Below are positions 35,329 to 46,739 of a stretch of 64,000 bases of DNA, one piece after another; within the stretch, counting starts at the first letter, position 1; each line of letters starts with the position of its first letter. Origin of the DNA: Hymenolepis diminuta (taxonomy: Eukaryota > Platyhelminthes > Cestoda > Cyclophyllidea > Hymenolepididae); NCBI GenBank assembly GCA_900708905.1, contig CAADRB010000022.1, positions 1,451,895 to 1,515,894 of the forward strand, given 5' to 3'. Made by a program: the position numbers and the translations under genes. The notes beneath the pieces are model-generated. The model was not told the DNA's origin and did not search any database. It was given only the letters and a program-made list of their open reading frames with translations.

Positions 35329-38247
35329 TCAATACTTCTCTCCCACCTGTGGAGTTGTCTTTGTCCTTGCGAGCTTTTGCCTCTCAATCAGAAGTGTGTC
35401 ATACTGATCCAACACATGAGCAGCAAGTTTCACAAAATCCTTCTCAGCCAGTGAAAGCTGAACACGTGCTTCCATTGCTGAACGGACCCTCTCAGTTAAC
35501 ACTTTTGTTGGTCGTTTCTTTGATTTCATGGGACCCCCAGCATTTAGCGTTTGAGCACAGTAGAGAGGAGATACTTCACCCATCAGCAGCATCGACGCCA
35601 TTGTTCTCGGCCATCTCGCAACTGGCATTAAGTAAGGAGTTATCGTGGGCTGTGGCAGTTTGTGTCTTCCGTCAAGACCGCCAGATTTATCCGGAAAATC
35701 ACAAGATGATCTTGGCCGGCGTCTCGGTTTAGCCAATTCGTTGATACGATCTGAACTGCGAGATGGTCGAAAGTGCTTACTATTTGTCGGTATCGATGCT
35801 TCAAATGACGTTTGAGTCCACGCTGGTAAGTGCTGAGCCTTTAATGGAGCAGACCTTGAAGAAGAACTGATAGAAGAAGGTCCTTTGGTCGTTCCATCTT
35901 CAGCTTGACGATTTGAAGATTCATGAGTTTGCAGAGGTGTCAAATTACTACACCGGGAAGGTTCTCCGTTGCATAATTTTTGAGAAGTAGTTTTAGATGC
36001 TGACTTTGACGTTTGTGTTCTCTGTGGAGTGATTGTCTTTCTGCTAGAAGGTCTAGAAGATGATTTTCTTGAACTCTGTTTCGTAGATGCTGAACTGGTT
36101 GAAAGTGTCTTCAAGCATCTTGAAGTGGAAGATTTTTGAGACTGGATTTCAGAGAGGGAAATTTCAAGAGGTTGAACCGATGCTGAACGCATACTTGATC
36201 GACTCTTTCTCGGGGTTGAGGTAGATTGACTAACACTCTTTGCTGCTGTTTGAATCAAAGATTCACTTCGCTTTCTATCACTCACTACTGAATTCACCCG
36301 AGAATCTTTCGATATGGCAACTGAAGAGGAAGTGTCCTTTGAACTAGACCGAATGATTGACTTCCATGAAGGCGCTCTTTTGGATAAATGCTCTGATTTA
36401 TTCTCATTTTGAACTAAGGATTCTTCCACATTACTTGCCAAATCTTCTTTACTTGCAGCAACATCTATCTGTTCATTTACAAATTTTCGTATTTCATCCG
36501 AATTTTCGTCATAACTTCTGCACCTATTGCTCATATCACTACTACTACTCCGACTACTACTAGAACTCAATTCAGATTGCTCTCCACGTGCCGATGACTT
36601 GCAAACATCTTCCATATTAGTTGACTTTTCATAGGACACAGATGCTGAGGATATATCGGACATTTCCTTAGTATCTACGTTTGTTGAAGAACTTCGGATA
36701 GGAGTTCTTGAGACTTGTGTGCTGCATCTGCTATTCACACTTCTATTAAATATGCGTTCAAGCTCCAGAGCCGGTCTATAACTTGGAGTATTTTGCAGGC
36801 AGGTTCTGACCATTGAAAGTGGTGAACTCTCACCCTCATCTTCTGAACCGACATTAGCTCCTACATTTACTAACAGCCGGCAGATTTCAATATCTTTGTC
36901 ATGGTCAAGATTTAACTCCCGTTCTTTCGTCCTTAAAGCCTGTTGAGTAGATATCTGGAGAGGTGTTTGATCGGCAGCATTTTTAAGATTGATAAAAGTT
37001 TCTGCAACACTAGGGATTTTAAGTAACCTCTCCACACACTCTTTATTTGAATTTGAGCAGGCTTCATGTAAAGGAGTATCACCAAGGGAATTAACTTTAG
37101 AAGGATCAGCTCCGTTTTCTAGCAAAAGGTCTACAACGGGAGAGACACTGTTAGCTGGAGCTCTACTGGCGCAATGAAATAGATTTCTTCCACGACTATC
37201 CGTATTATTAGGATCTGCTCCTGCTACAAGTAACTTCTTTGTCACACCAAGATGCCCCATCGTGACTGAATAAAACAGAGGAGTACATCCGTCCGTGTCT
37301 TGTGCATCTAGGACCTCTTTTCTTCCCCCTTTATCCAAATCAGTCTTATCAAGATGTTGAATAATCGATTGCACGGTTGAAGAATGACCTCTCGAAGCAG
37401 AACAATGAAGAGCCGTGAGTCCACTCTTTTCGGCTTTCGAAGGATTTGCTCCAAGATCCAAAAGAGTACTGGTTGACAAAGAAGCTCCGATTGTAGCAGC
37501 CCATATTAATGGAGTTCTTCCATGAGCATCAGTACAGTTAATATCTACGTCAGAGTTCTCAACGATGCACTTAATCATGGAAACTGAAATTCCTTCAGGT
37601 AGTTGAACAGCGTAGTGCAGAGCTGTTGCTGACTGCGCATCCTGTATGTTGACATCAATATAAAACTCATATTTAACACCAGCATCATCCTCAAATGATC
37701 CTGAAAGGAGAAACTCCAACATTTCGTAATTAGCATAAATTACGGCTAAATGAAGAGCTGATCGACCAGAACCTGCAGTGTTGCCTGCTTCTTGGCAAAC
37801 CTCATCTGGAGATGGAGGAGTAACCAGAACATTCACGTCAATACCATGAGAAAGAATAAGCTTGGCGAGAGGAATATTTCCATGCATGACAGCATGATGA
37901 AATGGGAAAAAACCCTCATTATCCGACTGATCCTGGAGCTTGAATTCAGAATCCAAAAGAAGTGCTGCGCATGCTAGACGTCCTCCAGGTTTTGCCTTAC
38001 TCGAAGATGCTATGTCATCAGTTTCCGCGCAGTAATGAAGAGCATTTCTCCCCTTTTGATCCTTCACCTCATCGAAATTACAATTAGAGGCAAGAAGTTT
38101 TCGTAGAAAGACTACATCTCCACGTTTGCAGATATTTAGGACAGCTATAATGTGGCTAGCTTTCATGGTGAGCAACTGGGAATGTGAAATATCTGGATTC
38201 CATAAAGTCCATTTCTCCTCATCTCGTTTTCGTTGGCATAACGACAT
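35329..38247 (-). CDS. Large ankyrin-repeat protein with Ser-rich tail, 972 aa
   Basis: The open frame extends to a TTG at 38274, but the first ATG is at 38247 (MSLCQRKRDEEKW). Residues about 35-450 hold roughly ten ankyrin repeats. Visible cores include GRNALHYCAE, GRSALHLAVIYANYEMLEFLL (split by acidic linkers), GRTPLIWAA, GLTALHCSASRGH, GCTPLFYSVTMGHLGV and GDTPLHEACSNSNKECVERLL. Residues about 490-800 are strongly Ser/Thr/Arg-rich (SSSSRSSSS, KSRSSMRS, RKSSSRPSSRK) and look disordered and heavily phosphorylated. The last 90 residues are again ordered, with a helical segment RSAMEARVQLSLAEKDFVKLA. The ankyrin block recalls inversin and similar scaffolds, but no IQ motif was seen, so I do not assign orthology. 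It probably binds partners through the repeats. It is 2.9 kb without introns, unlike its neighbours. Long plus-strand frames here are antisense shadows. Confidence 0.85.
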   Translation of the reverse strand: MSLCQRKRDEEKWTLWNPDISHSQLLTMKASHIIAVLNICKRGDVVFLRKLLASNCNFDEVKDQKGRNALHYCAETDDIASSSKAKPGGRLACAALLLDSEFKLQDQSDNEGFFPFHHAVMHGNIPLAKLILSHGIDVNVLVTPPSPDEVCQEAGNTAGSGRSALHLAVIYANYEMLEFLLSGSFEDDAGVKYEFYIDVNIQDAQSATALHYAVQLPEGISVSMIKCIVENSDVDINCTDAHGRTPLIWAATIGASLSTSTLLDLGANPSKAEKSGLTALHCSASRGHSSTVQSIIQHLDKTDLDKGGRKEVLDAQDTDGCTPLFYSVTMGHLGVTKKLLVAGADPNNTDSRGRNLFHCASRAPANSVSPVVDLLLENGADPSKVNSLGDTPLHEACSNSNKECVERLLKIPSVAETFINLKNAADQTPLQISTQQALRTKERELNLDHDKDIEICRLLVNVGANVGSEDEGESSPLSMVRTCLQNTPSYRPALELERIFNRSVNSRCSTQVSRTPIRSSSTNVDTKEMSDISSASVSYEKSTNMEDVCKSSARGEQSELSSSSSRSSSSDMSNRCRSYDENSDEIRKFVNEQIDVAASKEDLASNVEESLVQNENKSEHLSKRAPSWKSIIRSSSKDTSSSVAISKDSRVNSVVSDRKRSESLIQTAAKSVSQSTSTPRKSRSSMRSASVQPLEISLSEIQSQKSSTSRCLKTLSTSSASTKQSSRKSSSRPSSRKTITPQRTQTSKSASKTTSQKLCNGEPSRCSNLTPLQTHESSNRQAEDGTTKGPSSISSSSRSAPLKAQHLPAWTQTSFEASIPTNSKHFRPSRSSDRINELAKPRRRPRSSCDFPDKSGGLDGRHKLPQPTITPYLMPVARWPRTMASMLLMGEVSPLYCAQTLNAGGPMKSKKRPTKVLTERVRSAMEARVQLSLAEKDFVKLAAHVLDQYDTLLIERQKLARTKTTPQVGEKY

Positions 38248-39089
38248 CAACGTGCGCTGCAATTGGTTGTACAAGCAGATAAACCAGTTTGATTGCTATT
38301 GGTAACCAATGGCATTGCGCTGTAAGAGTGGCACTGTGTATTGTCACCATATGTTGGCAGCATTTATACGTTATAAATAGGAAAAAATCGATAAATTAAG
38401 AAGGTACTTTTAGTTGGTAGAGGTGTTTCTTGGTGATTCAAAAGTTTCCCCATTGATAATAAAGCATTTTTTTTCGAGGTAATTTAACGTTTTGTTTTCC
38501 TTCCTTTTTTCCGTTTATCCGTCTAACTTTGCAAGGACCTGATGATGACTTTATAATAGTTGCTCAATTAACGAATAAAGATCGTAAAACAACAAATTGC
38601 GCTTAACGTATCGTAATCTAACCTATTTATCACAGCCCTTTTCCCACTCATAGTCTTCTAATTTGGAAATGGATACTGCATTCCGTTAGCCTTAAGAAAG
38701 ATAATTCCTCTAAGCCTAACTTAATAGATCACATAAAGTGGCTTTAGGGGCGGATTTAGTGTTACTTCATATTTTTCATGGCCTTAGAATTGGGAAATTT
38801 TGTGGGCATTTCAGGTCATATCCTTGACCTCGTGTGTAGATCCCATGTATTTTTATCACGTTTTCTGGAACACTTCCATCTCAGTAAATCCGAATTTTGA
38901 TAAAAGTCCTGAACACAACTGTGGATATCCGCCCTCTATCCCATATTCCTCTTGATTACTTCCGCGTCTGCCACTGTATTTTTCACAAGACTGCACCGTT
39001 TAATGTAAACAGTTTCCAAACCCATTTGGAGAGGCGATTCCAGTATTCATCCTGAGCAAAGTGTAATCACGGAGTCACCATGGCGAGAA
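38248..39089. other. Upstream region of the ankyrin-repeat gene
   Basis: About 840 bp with no gene. It should contain the promoter for the minus-strand ankyrin gene. Nothing definite was seen. Confidence 0.4.
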
Positions 39090-39260
39090 ACTTCAATTCT
39101 ACTTCCCTTCCTTTGTCAATCTGACTTAATCAGTTCAATTGGCCATTCTGCTCATTGGGTGTGCACCGACCTAACAGACCTCACGGACTAATAAACTGAT
39201 CACTGCACCATTGGCGTGCAGTATACTCCATACTCCAATATTAAAACTTTGAATCCATTT
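39090..39260 (+). repeat. Dispersed repeat copy
   Basis: Shares the block atctgactt..aattg-cca-tctgctca-tgggt with 5.24-5.35 kb and ends in a cagtatactccatactcc motif similar to the tail of the 13.5-kb copy. Confidence 0.4.
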
Positions 39261-39619
39261 CTGCTATAACAACCTCGAATCATTGAATAAATAGCTGCAT
39301 GTACCTTTTTCTGTTATCTTCGCTTATCGAGGTGAAAGATCCAGAGATATAGTTGTAAATAGATGGAATATCTCAAGGCTTTCGGTTTTCTAACTCTCAG
39401 AAGAAATTCGGGAATATTATCAAGTGAAATTTTATATATTCACATTAGAGCAAAAGATTTGAATAATATGATGGAACGGAGGCTACCAAAATTGACTACC
39501 AAAAAAGATAATATTTACATGCGCATTGCAAATTTTCAACTATTTTCAAAGAAAATTTATGGAATCTTCCAATTAAAAAAGTATTCCATGTCAATATAAC
39601 GAATGTTTACTTTTTGAAG

Positions 39620-40030
39620 GATAACACTCTATGTAGTCTCCACGACAATACCTCGGTTTTCGCCCACGAAGTTGGAGTGACCTCATTTATGTCCCTATGA
39701 CGCATAACCCCTGTCTGACACGTCTAAACGTGTCTATCGATTTTCCCCCTTTCTATGACAGCCTCGTTTCATATAAAAAGCACATCTGCGCTCATGTTCT
39801 CGAGCGGCCTTATCAAAGTGACTCGTATTAAACTTGGTTTTCCACACAGGAATAACGCACGCTTGCCAGTTACCGGCTCCTACGCTTCCTGTTCGTCTCC
39901 TCTCTTCCTCAGCACGCCCCCCTATCTACCTCTCTCTCTGTCACTTGAATCAATACTCATTGTAGTTACCTTGACTACATCTTTGGTCTAATCAACTCTT
40001 GGTGTTCTACTCCACAATTGCTGTTAGCTC
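39620..40030 (+). repeat. Dispersed pyrimidine-rich repeat, copy 1
   Basis: This has an upstream block (catgacg..ctgtc..acgtctaaacgtgtctatcga) followed by a unit that starts aaaagcacatctgc and ends caactcttggtgttctactc. Both parts recur at 44.56-45.50 kb. The unit is C+T-rich on this strand and has no convincing coding frame. Confidence 0.55.
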
Positions 40031-41276
40031 TTACTCAAAAGGCTACGAATTAGTGACTGTTATTGCTGTCGTTATTTGTTAGCTGCAAACCGTTAGTTGT
40101 TATCTTAACTCCAACATTTTATTACCAGTCTATTTAACTATTAATAGACAAGAACTGTTACAATAGATCCCATGTGAATATTAAATAAAAATACTAGTAT
40201 TATATGTATTATCATCCGACCACATCTATTTAAAATAGGATTGACCTATTTTGGCGATTTTGTACTCTGCCATTGGATAAAGTAGCAATTTTTGAAAACT
40301 TCTTGAAATCTGCATTTACCACTTACTTAAACCACTTTGAAGGAAAGCAAAAATATTCGGCACTTCTCACGTGTCTTTATTTGTCAAATATTTTGAAAAA
40401 AAGGAAGGAAGAGTTCGGTGGAACTAAAAATGACCATAGCAGCTAAAGACAAAGACGAAGTCGGAGTATCAGCTTTCATTTTTTTGGTTGGGATGATTTG
40501 CAATTATGTTGTTTCTCTTTTCACATTTTTGATTAAATTGGAGTCACTTTGAATATTTGGAAATTTGTATGAATTTATGGAAAAGTTGTCTTAATTGACC
40601 GTTTTGAATTCAATAAATGACATCTTATTTCACTAAGGACTATGGATATCAGAGAGACTTCCCAAATGCTGGAGGACAAAGAAATAATTTTATTAAATTT
40701 TGTTTTGAATTTGTCCTAGTAGCGTTGATGCTTTTTTTCAAAACAAGTTAACATTTTTGATAAATTTTAAAGATTCACAGGTAGCATATAAAGGTGATTA
40801 ACATCATTAATTAAAGTTAAGTTTCCCAAACCCTTCAATTAGTATTTGGCAAAATAAATTGAGTATTGTTTATATTAGCAAAAAAGAGTTGCAATATTGG
40901 CTTATTATTATTCTCCTATTAAAAACCTGAAATGTTTCTGGATAGGTCATTAGAACTCCAATGGAACGTCAAGTAATAAATTACCTTTCATTGTCAACAG
41001 AATTTTCATAATCAACATAATTATTCTCCATGCCGGTATATAGAGTAAGAGAAATACTTTTTACTTGAAATAAAAATGGCACATATGTTTGTGTAGCACA
41101 TTTTTAACCGCTGAAACTTCGTTCAAAAAAACGACGTTAACTTTCCTCAAGCGAAAGTCGTTAAACTCCCACTGACCAATCATAAAGTTGCTAGTTAGCA
41201 CAAAATACCTCCAAAACGACTTGCCTAAACATCCCCAAAACTCAGCCACTCTGACTGAACAGACTCTTTCACAAAT
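40031..41276. other. Upstream region of the myosin light chain gene
   Basis: AT-rich, no gene recognised. A 62-codon minus frame at 41061-41249 runs antisense just before the light chain start and has no support. Confidence 0.45.
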
Positions 41277-43803
41277 ATGGCGAATCTTTCTAAAGCTGAA
41301 GTAGACGGTATGTCTGTGATTGAAAATACTACTTATGTTAATTAAGATATTCGTGAAGTATTTGAGGTCTTCGACTTCTGGGATGGCCGTGATGGAATGG
41401 TAGATGCTAGTAGGGTACCTGACTTGCTGAGATGTGCTGGACTTAACCCAACTAACGCCTGTTGTCTTCGAAACGGAGCCTTAACTGTTGCAGGCAACGA
41501 TTTTCATTCGTTCTAAATCTTACTTTATATTCATTATGTAGACTCCCATTTCAACAATTTTCAACTTCTCTAGGGATATAATTAAGTGCTAATTTATGTT
41601 TTGTTTACTTTCTTATTAGTATATTCTAATTATAACGCTTTTACAGACGTGAGAAATCGAAAATTTATCATAATAGGAGAGAACGGCCAACTATTTATGC
41701 AAAGTTTCAAGATTTCCACACTCATTGTGTGTGAGTGAGGTAGTTGTATCGACTGATCTTAATGAGGTGTTCTCATTTTTCAAGCTCTATTAAATGCACT
41801 ATCGTCAATAAATATTGATAGGTACAAGTTTTATTTAACCGGGTCGAAGTGAATCCATTTTAAGCCCATTTTAAAACGAAATGGTCTCCAAGTAATTTGA
41901 ATAATCGCAAATAAATCAACGTATTTATGTATTCCATGTCATGGAAGGCGAAGTAAATAATCAAATGATGTTATGATTATAATAATATTGAGGATAATAA
42001 GGAAATAGGAAATATTTTGACGGGAAGCCTTTAGAAGATCACCTAAGAAAGCAAATAGGGCGTAGTAGCTATAACTATTTGTCCCACGAAATCGCCACTT
42101 TCCAATTACCATCCCCTGTTTTCCTAAAAGGCTAATCGCCGCTGAAATTATTACTTTTTAGTAATTGCCTTCTGTTGGTAATTCAAAAAGAATTAATTCC
42201 ATAGAGCAGTGGAATTCATTCTTTCTTTTGTTTTAGGAGAATTGCAGTACACATTTGAGGAGTTTCTGTCGGTATATCAGGCAATCAAGTATGAAAGCTT
42301 GCCACCGTTCAAAGATCAGTTTATGCAAGTTTTCAAGAGTTACGATCGTGAATCACAAGGTGTTCTAACGGTTGCTCAGATAAGACACATCTTGGGAACC
42401 TATGGTAAGTAGGCCATAAACTGATTAAATCTCCAAATAAAATTTGCATTCCTATTTTGTCAGATATAAATTCAGACTATTAATAGGACTATGTGCTAAG
42501 TTCTAACATGGTTCCTATTATCATTTTAAATCCCAGTTAAAATTGGTAAAACGTTGATATTTTAATTGACTTTTATTGTCAGTTGTCGTGCGACTTAATA
42601 ATTAGAGACCGAAATCATGTCTCAGAGAAACATTAACGGTATAGAAAAAAGAGTTTTAAACAAATGAATAATTAGAATGATTGGTTTTTGATGGAAGTTA
42701 TTTTCGAAGCATGTATATCAAACCGGTTTACATACTATATCAAATAACAATCGAAATCCCCTGCTTTTTGTTCTTGTGTAGGTTATTAAAGTGAAATCCT
42801 GTGAGCCCTTTGCTCTTCCTAACTGCCCGGCCCTGATGATAAGAAGATGCACTTTGAGTTAACATGACCAATCGCTCAATCAAATCAATTGGTCAATGAA
42901 CTTTTACTAAACTGAATATCAGGAACTGAAATAGCCTGATTATCTGGTATCAAAAAATAATTATTTAACTTTTGAACGCTAGGAGATTATTCCGTCAACC
43001 ATGCATCTTACGAGAAAGTGAAAACTCATTTTCAGAACTCAAATTAAGTAAGATTTAGTTCTCTGATTTTATTATTAACTCAAGTAAAATTCCTTATTGG
43101 ACTTTAAGATACTTACCCTCGGACTTAAATTTTTAAATGCCTGATTCTGCCACGAGTAATAATAATAAACAAATTATTTAAATGTATATAATAAATTTAA
43201 TTATGTTCCAATCTTGCCACTTTGCAAGAAAAATGCATCAGATAGTGTAAATTAGCACTAATTCCGACATTAAGGCTACTATAAAACCCTTACAAAACTA
43301 ATGATCTCCTTTAAGGCTAAAATGATTCAGCAGCCTTTCCTAAAATCGAAAGATGAAAAGTTGTGCTAGATCACGAGCGAATTGAGTGATCGTAAGGGAC
43401 TGAGAGAAGAAAATAGGAAGGAGTGGAAAGAGGTGTTAGAAACTGAAGGAAAGTTTACAAGCTTCAGTAATGAACAACCAACAGAATGCCTTCATCTGAA
43501 AATTCGAACTCCTCTATATCTATCTGTTATAGCATTCAATCTATTTTAAAAGTATAAATTCTGTTGCACCAACAATAAACAAATGTTCAATATTTTAGGA
43601 GAGCGCCTTGATGACGAGGAAACAGATAGAATTTTGGAGCTTTTGGGTTATCAACACGGAATCGTCAAATATGAGGGCACTTATCATATTTTCTACCTAA
43701 ATATATATCTTCTTATAAAAAAACTAATTAAATTTTTTACTTTGTAGCATTTATCGATCGCATTCTGGAAGAAACCAAGGAATCCGCCTTTTCTGACAAT
43801 TGA
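41277..43803 (+). CDS. Myosin essential (alkali) light chain, five exons, 159 aa
   Basis: Joined exons: 41277-41307, 41347-41493, 42237-42404, 43599-43676 and 43748-43803. All four introns are phase 1 and the product is 159 residues. It follows the essential light chain plan: a first degenerate EF-hand (FEVFDFWDGRDG), the signature RCAGLNPTNA, the linker TFEEFLSVYQAI, a third EF-hand (FKSYDRESQGVLTVAQIRHIL) and the end GERLDDEETDRILELLG with KYEAFIDRIL. It should bind the first IQ motif of a myosin heavy chain. The loops lack several calcium ligands, as is usual for this family. Intron 1 is only 39 nt. Introns 2 and 4 require GC donors (G|GCAACG and G|GCACTT). The protein aligns with vertebrate MYL6-type light chains at those joins, which supports them. 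AATAAA lies at 43862-43867. Confidence 0.88.
42820..43010 (+). repeat. Dispersed repeat copy (catgaccaatcg family) in a light chain intron
   Basis: Contains acatgaccaatcgctcaatcaaatcaattggtcaat, the most consensus-like version of the family core, followed by the tail gattattccgtcaacc. It lies in intron 3 of the myosin light chain gene. Confidence 0.45.
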
Positions 43804-43861
43804 AAATTGATCAAACATTGTTTCAAACTTTCGTCCATATATTAGATTTCACAAATTTAAA

Positions 43862-43867
43862 AATAAA
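43862..43867 (+). promoter_or_regulatory. Poly(A) signal AATAAA
   Basis: 59 nt after the stop codon of the myosin light chain gene. Confidence 0.5.
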
Positions 43868-44559
43868 ATTTAGTATCCTATATATCATAACGCCCTTATG
43901 GGCTAATCTTGTCAGATTTTCAAGAAGGTCTAGTGTTTGATGTACTACAAATAAATATTTAAGAACGTATCATTGAAAAAGGAATAGGAAATCATGTCGT
44001 AGAAGAGGTACAAATATTTCGATTTGCCTAGGTAATTCCTTTCTGTACGATTAAGCGGACTCTAAGTTTAGAACTGATTACTCATTCCAAACATGCTAGC
44101 TAATGATCTCTGAGGATGTAATAATTTACCAATAGCACTATCAATCGTATTCGACGTGAAAATAAACGAATCCCACTCCGGTAGTTATTCAATAGTTATG
44201 TAATACTACAAAAAATTAATGAATTAAAACGGTTATAAAATGCGATCTGAGATGCATTCGAATACGCCAAAGCCAATACTCCCTGTAATTAATCCCAAAC
44301 TAAGAAGCATCTATCAAATTTAAATTTAGTCAAGTGAGCATCATTTAACAATAATCAGTAATTTAAATTATGTCAAATAATTGTAGAGGGATTTAAAGAA
44401 GTAAATATCAAATAGGTTGGAAAAATGCAAATACTGTTAGGGTATAAACTAAGTTCTCAGGAGTATTAATTAAATAGCACCTGATGGCAGAAGCTTAAAG
44501 CGTTTTCTTTTTCAGATAACTGATTCGGAATATAGACTTGAAGAATGACTCTTTAAGCA
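43868..44559. other. Intergenic, nothing recognised
   Basis: AT-rich spacer between the light chain 3' end and the C+T-rich repeat block. Confidence 0.5.
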
Positions 44560-45500
44560 TTTTCCGAAATTACCCTTTATTTACATTCTCTGTAACCATA
44601 CTTCGGTCTATTTTCAACGAAGCCGCAGTGACGTCTTTATGCTCCCATGACACAAGACTCCTATCAGTCATGTCTAAACGCGTTTATCGACTCTCCCTTT
44701 CTATAACTGTGAAGGGTGAATCCCTTCTTCACCGAAATATTTATCTTACGTCATCTCCAATCATCACCAAATTTGATTATCTTGTCCTTATAGTAATGTC
44801 TGCAAACTTTTAACTTTTCCTATGACCCAAGCACTCCATAGACAAACATCGTGTGTCCTCAACTGGCCTATTTTTCATCGATCGGAAAAGGTAAGCATAT
44901 CTCGGACGATAGTAGCAAAGACACCGCTTAGTCGGCTTTGTTATTAACCAGTCCTGTCTGCACTGGCCCTTCCCTTTCCTACAGTCGTCCCGACCAAATT
45001 AAAGTACACATGCAATTATATCCTTATGCGTGTCCTCACCCAGTGTCGATTATAAGTAGCCTTCCATTAAACACACAAAAATACGCACACAGGGGACCCT
45101 AGCTCGTCAAACACATCTCCTGTTGCTCAATCCTTCTCTTTCAATTCTCTATTTTCCCTTGAGACACTGTACTGAGCTTTGTTCAATACAACCTGGTCTA
45201 CGCAATTCCTGGTGTTCTTTTTCTTTCATTTACTGTTAACCATCTGCCACCACAACCGTCCCATTTCATTAAAAGTACACCTGCATTCATATCCTGATTC
45301 ATGACTCAAAAACTTTTCACTTCCACTCACATGTACACATGCGCAGACACATACGAGTCAATTACGTGCTCCTTCGCTTCTCTCTGTTCTCTTCTATACC
45401 TCAACTTTCTCTTGCTCGGTTGAATTCTCATTGTGGTTTGATCAATACATATTGGGCTAGTCAGCTCTTGGTGTTCTGCTCTGAAACTGTGGTTAGTCCC
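44560..45500 (+). repeat. Dispersed pyrimidine-rich repeat, copies 2 and 3 in direct orientation
   Basis: The block at 44620-44710 (cagtgacgtctttatg..catgtctaaacgcgtttatcga) matches the upstream block at 39.68-39.75 kb. Two further units follow: about 44980-45230 (aaagtacacatgcaattatatcc to ctggtgttctt) and about 45250-45490 (aaagtacacctgcattcatatcc to agctcttggtgttctgctc). The two units are head-to-tail with about 274 bp spacing. The open frames inside are short. Confidence 0.55.
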
Positions 45501-46739
45501 TACAATTCACTACAGATTGAATCCCTGACAGGGCCTCCCCATTAAAATATTTGTTAACTTGATAGGGCATTTGTGTCTACCAGAATGACTGTAAATTGTC
45601 AAAATATGCTTAAGTATGATCTGGATAAGATTGTTCCATCTGATTCAACTTGGTCTTTGTGCGTGGTTCCTATTGCGCTGTAGTTATTTACCCCATGACC
45701 GATAATCTAAGGATTAATTAGAATCCTCCTGTTCGTTATTATATAGATCACATGGCCTGAGAACTGGTAAAGAGTGAGAAAAATACGAAGCAAATTTGTT
45801 TATTGAGTGTCAGCGCACACAACTAGAGCATAACTTAGGATAATCCATGACAGACTAGTTAATTAACTCACCAAATGTTAATTTTTGGCCAATAAATTCT
45901 AAAGAATGGGAGAATTTTGCAATATTTTCCTATTTACGTGATTTATTCTTCACAATTTTTCTGTTATGATTTAGTTTTCACTGCTGCTTTCACTATGTTT
46001 ACGGAAATATTGACGTAAATATTGTTCCGTGATTGTTTGAAATCCGGATCTTATGTAAGAAGCAAGAAATGAAACCAAAGCTTCTAGCAAGGATGCAGCT
46101 AATTGGTTGAATTAAATATAAAACCTTCCTGTTTGAATAATATAGATGACAAAGCTTATATGATTCGAAGGACGATATGCGTAAATACGATGTTATTAAT
46201 AAAAACCAAACGATGGAACAGAATTTTGGGTGTTTGAAAGTTTTTCCAACATTTTTTATTAATCTAATTAGGAACCAAAAGTTGTGAAAATATATTTCTT
46301 TGTTATACGCAGTCATTACAAGCAATTGATCATGTTGATCTTGTAAAACCACACTTTCTATAAAAGAAAACTTGTAGTGGGTAAAAAACCGAGGATTTTA
46401 AGGAAAGAGCGATACCAAATTATACCTTATCAACTGCAGTAATATAGCGTATCAATGACTTACCGTGAGATGATATTGATAATGACAAATAGTTTGTGTT
46501 AATTTATTATTAATTTTGTCTACTTAATTAGAAATAAAAAATAAATTTTTATGCAATTTAAGAATACAGAAAGGTTTTCTTTTATTTTGTATTATATAAA
46601 ATACGGTTATTAGCCTTGAAGCACATGCTTGGAAGCAGCCAATTACAAATAAACAAATAGGGGAATAGCAGTGACGTAACTAAAAGTGGGGTTAAATTCT
46701 ACTTGACTGTTTTCATTATACGTGTTTTAAATCTAAACA
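45501..46739. other. Upstream region of Derlin-1
   Basis: No gene supported. The 117-codon minus frame at 45999-46352 is Phe/Ile/Ser-rich without motif or splice context. A weak match to the catgaccaatcg repeat lies near 45,690 (catgaccgataatc). Confidence 0.4.

Noticed and set aside
35274..35732. 152-codon plus-strand frame
   Set aside because: Lies wholly antisense to the Ser-rich C-terminus of the ankyrin-repeat gene and is explained by its codon pattern.
45999..46352. 117-codon minus-strand frame before Derlin-1
   Set aside because: Hydrophobic, AT-driven composition with no motif. It overlaps the likely Derlin-1 promoter region.
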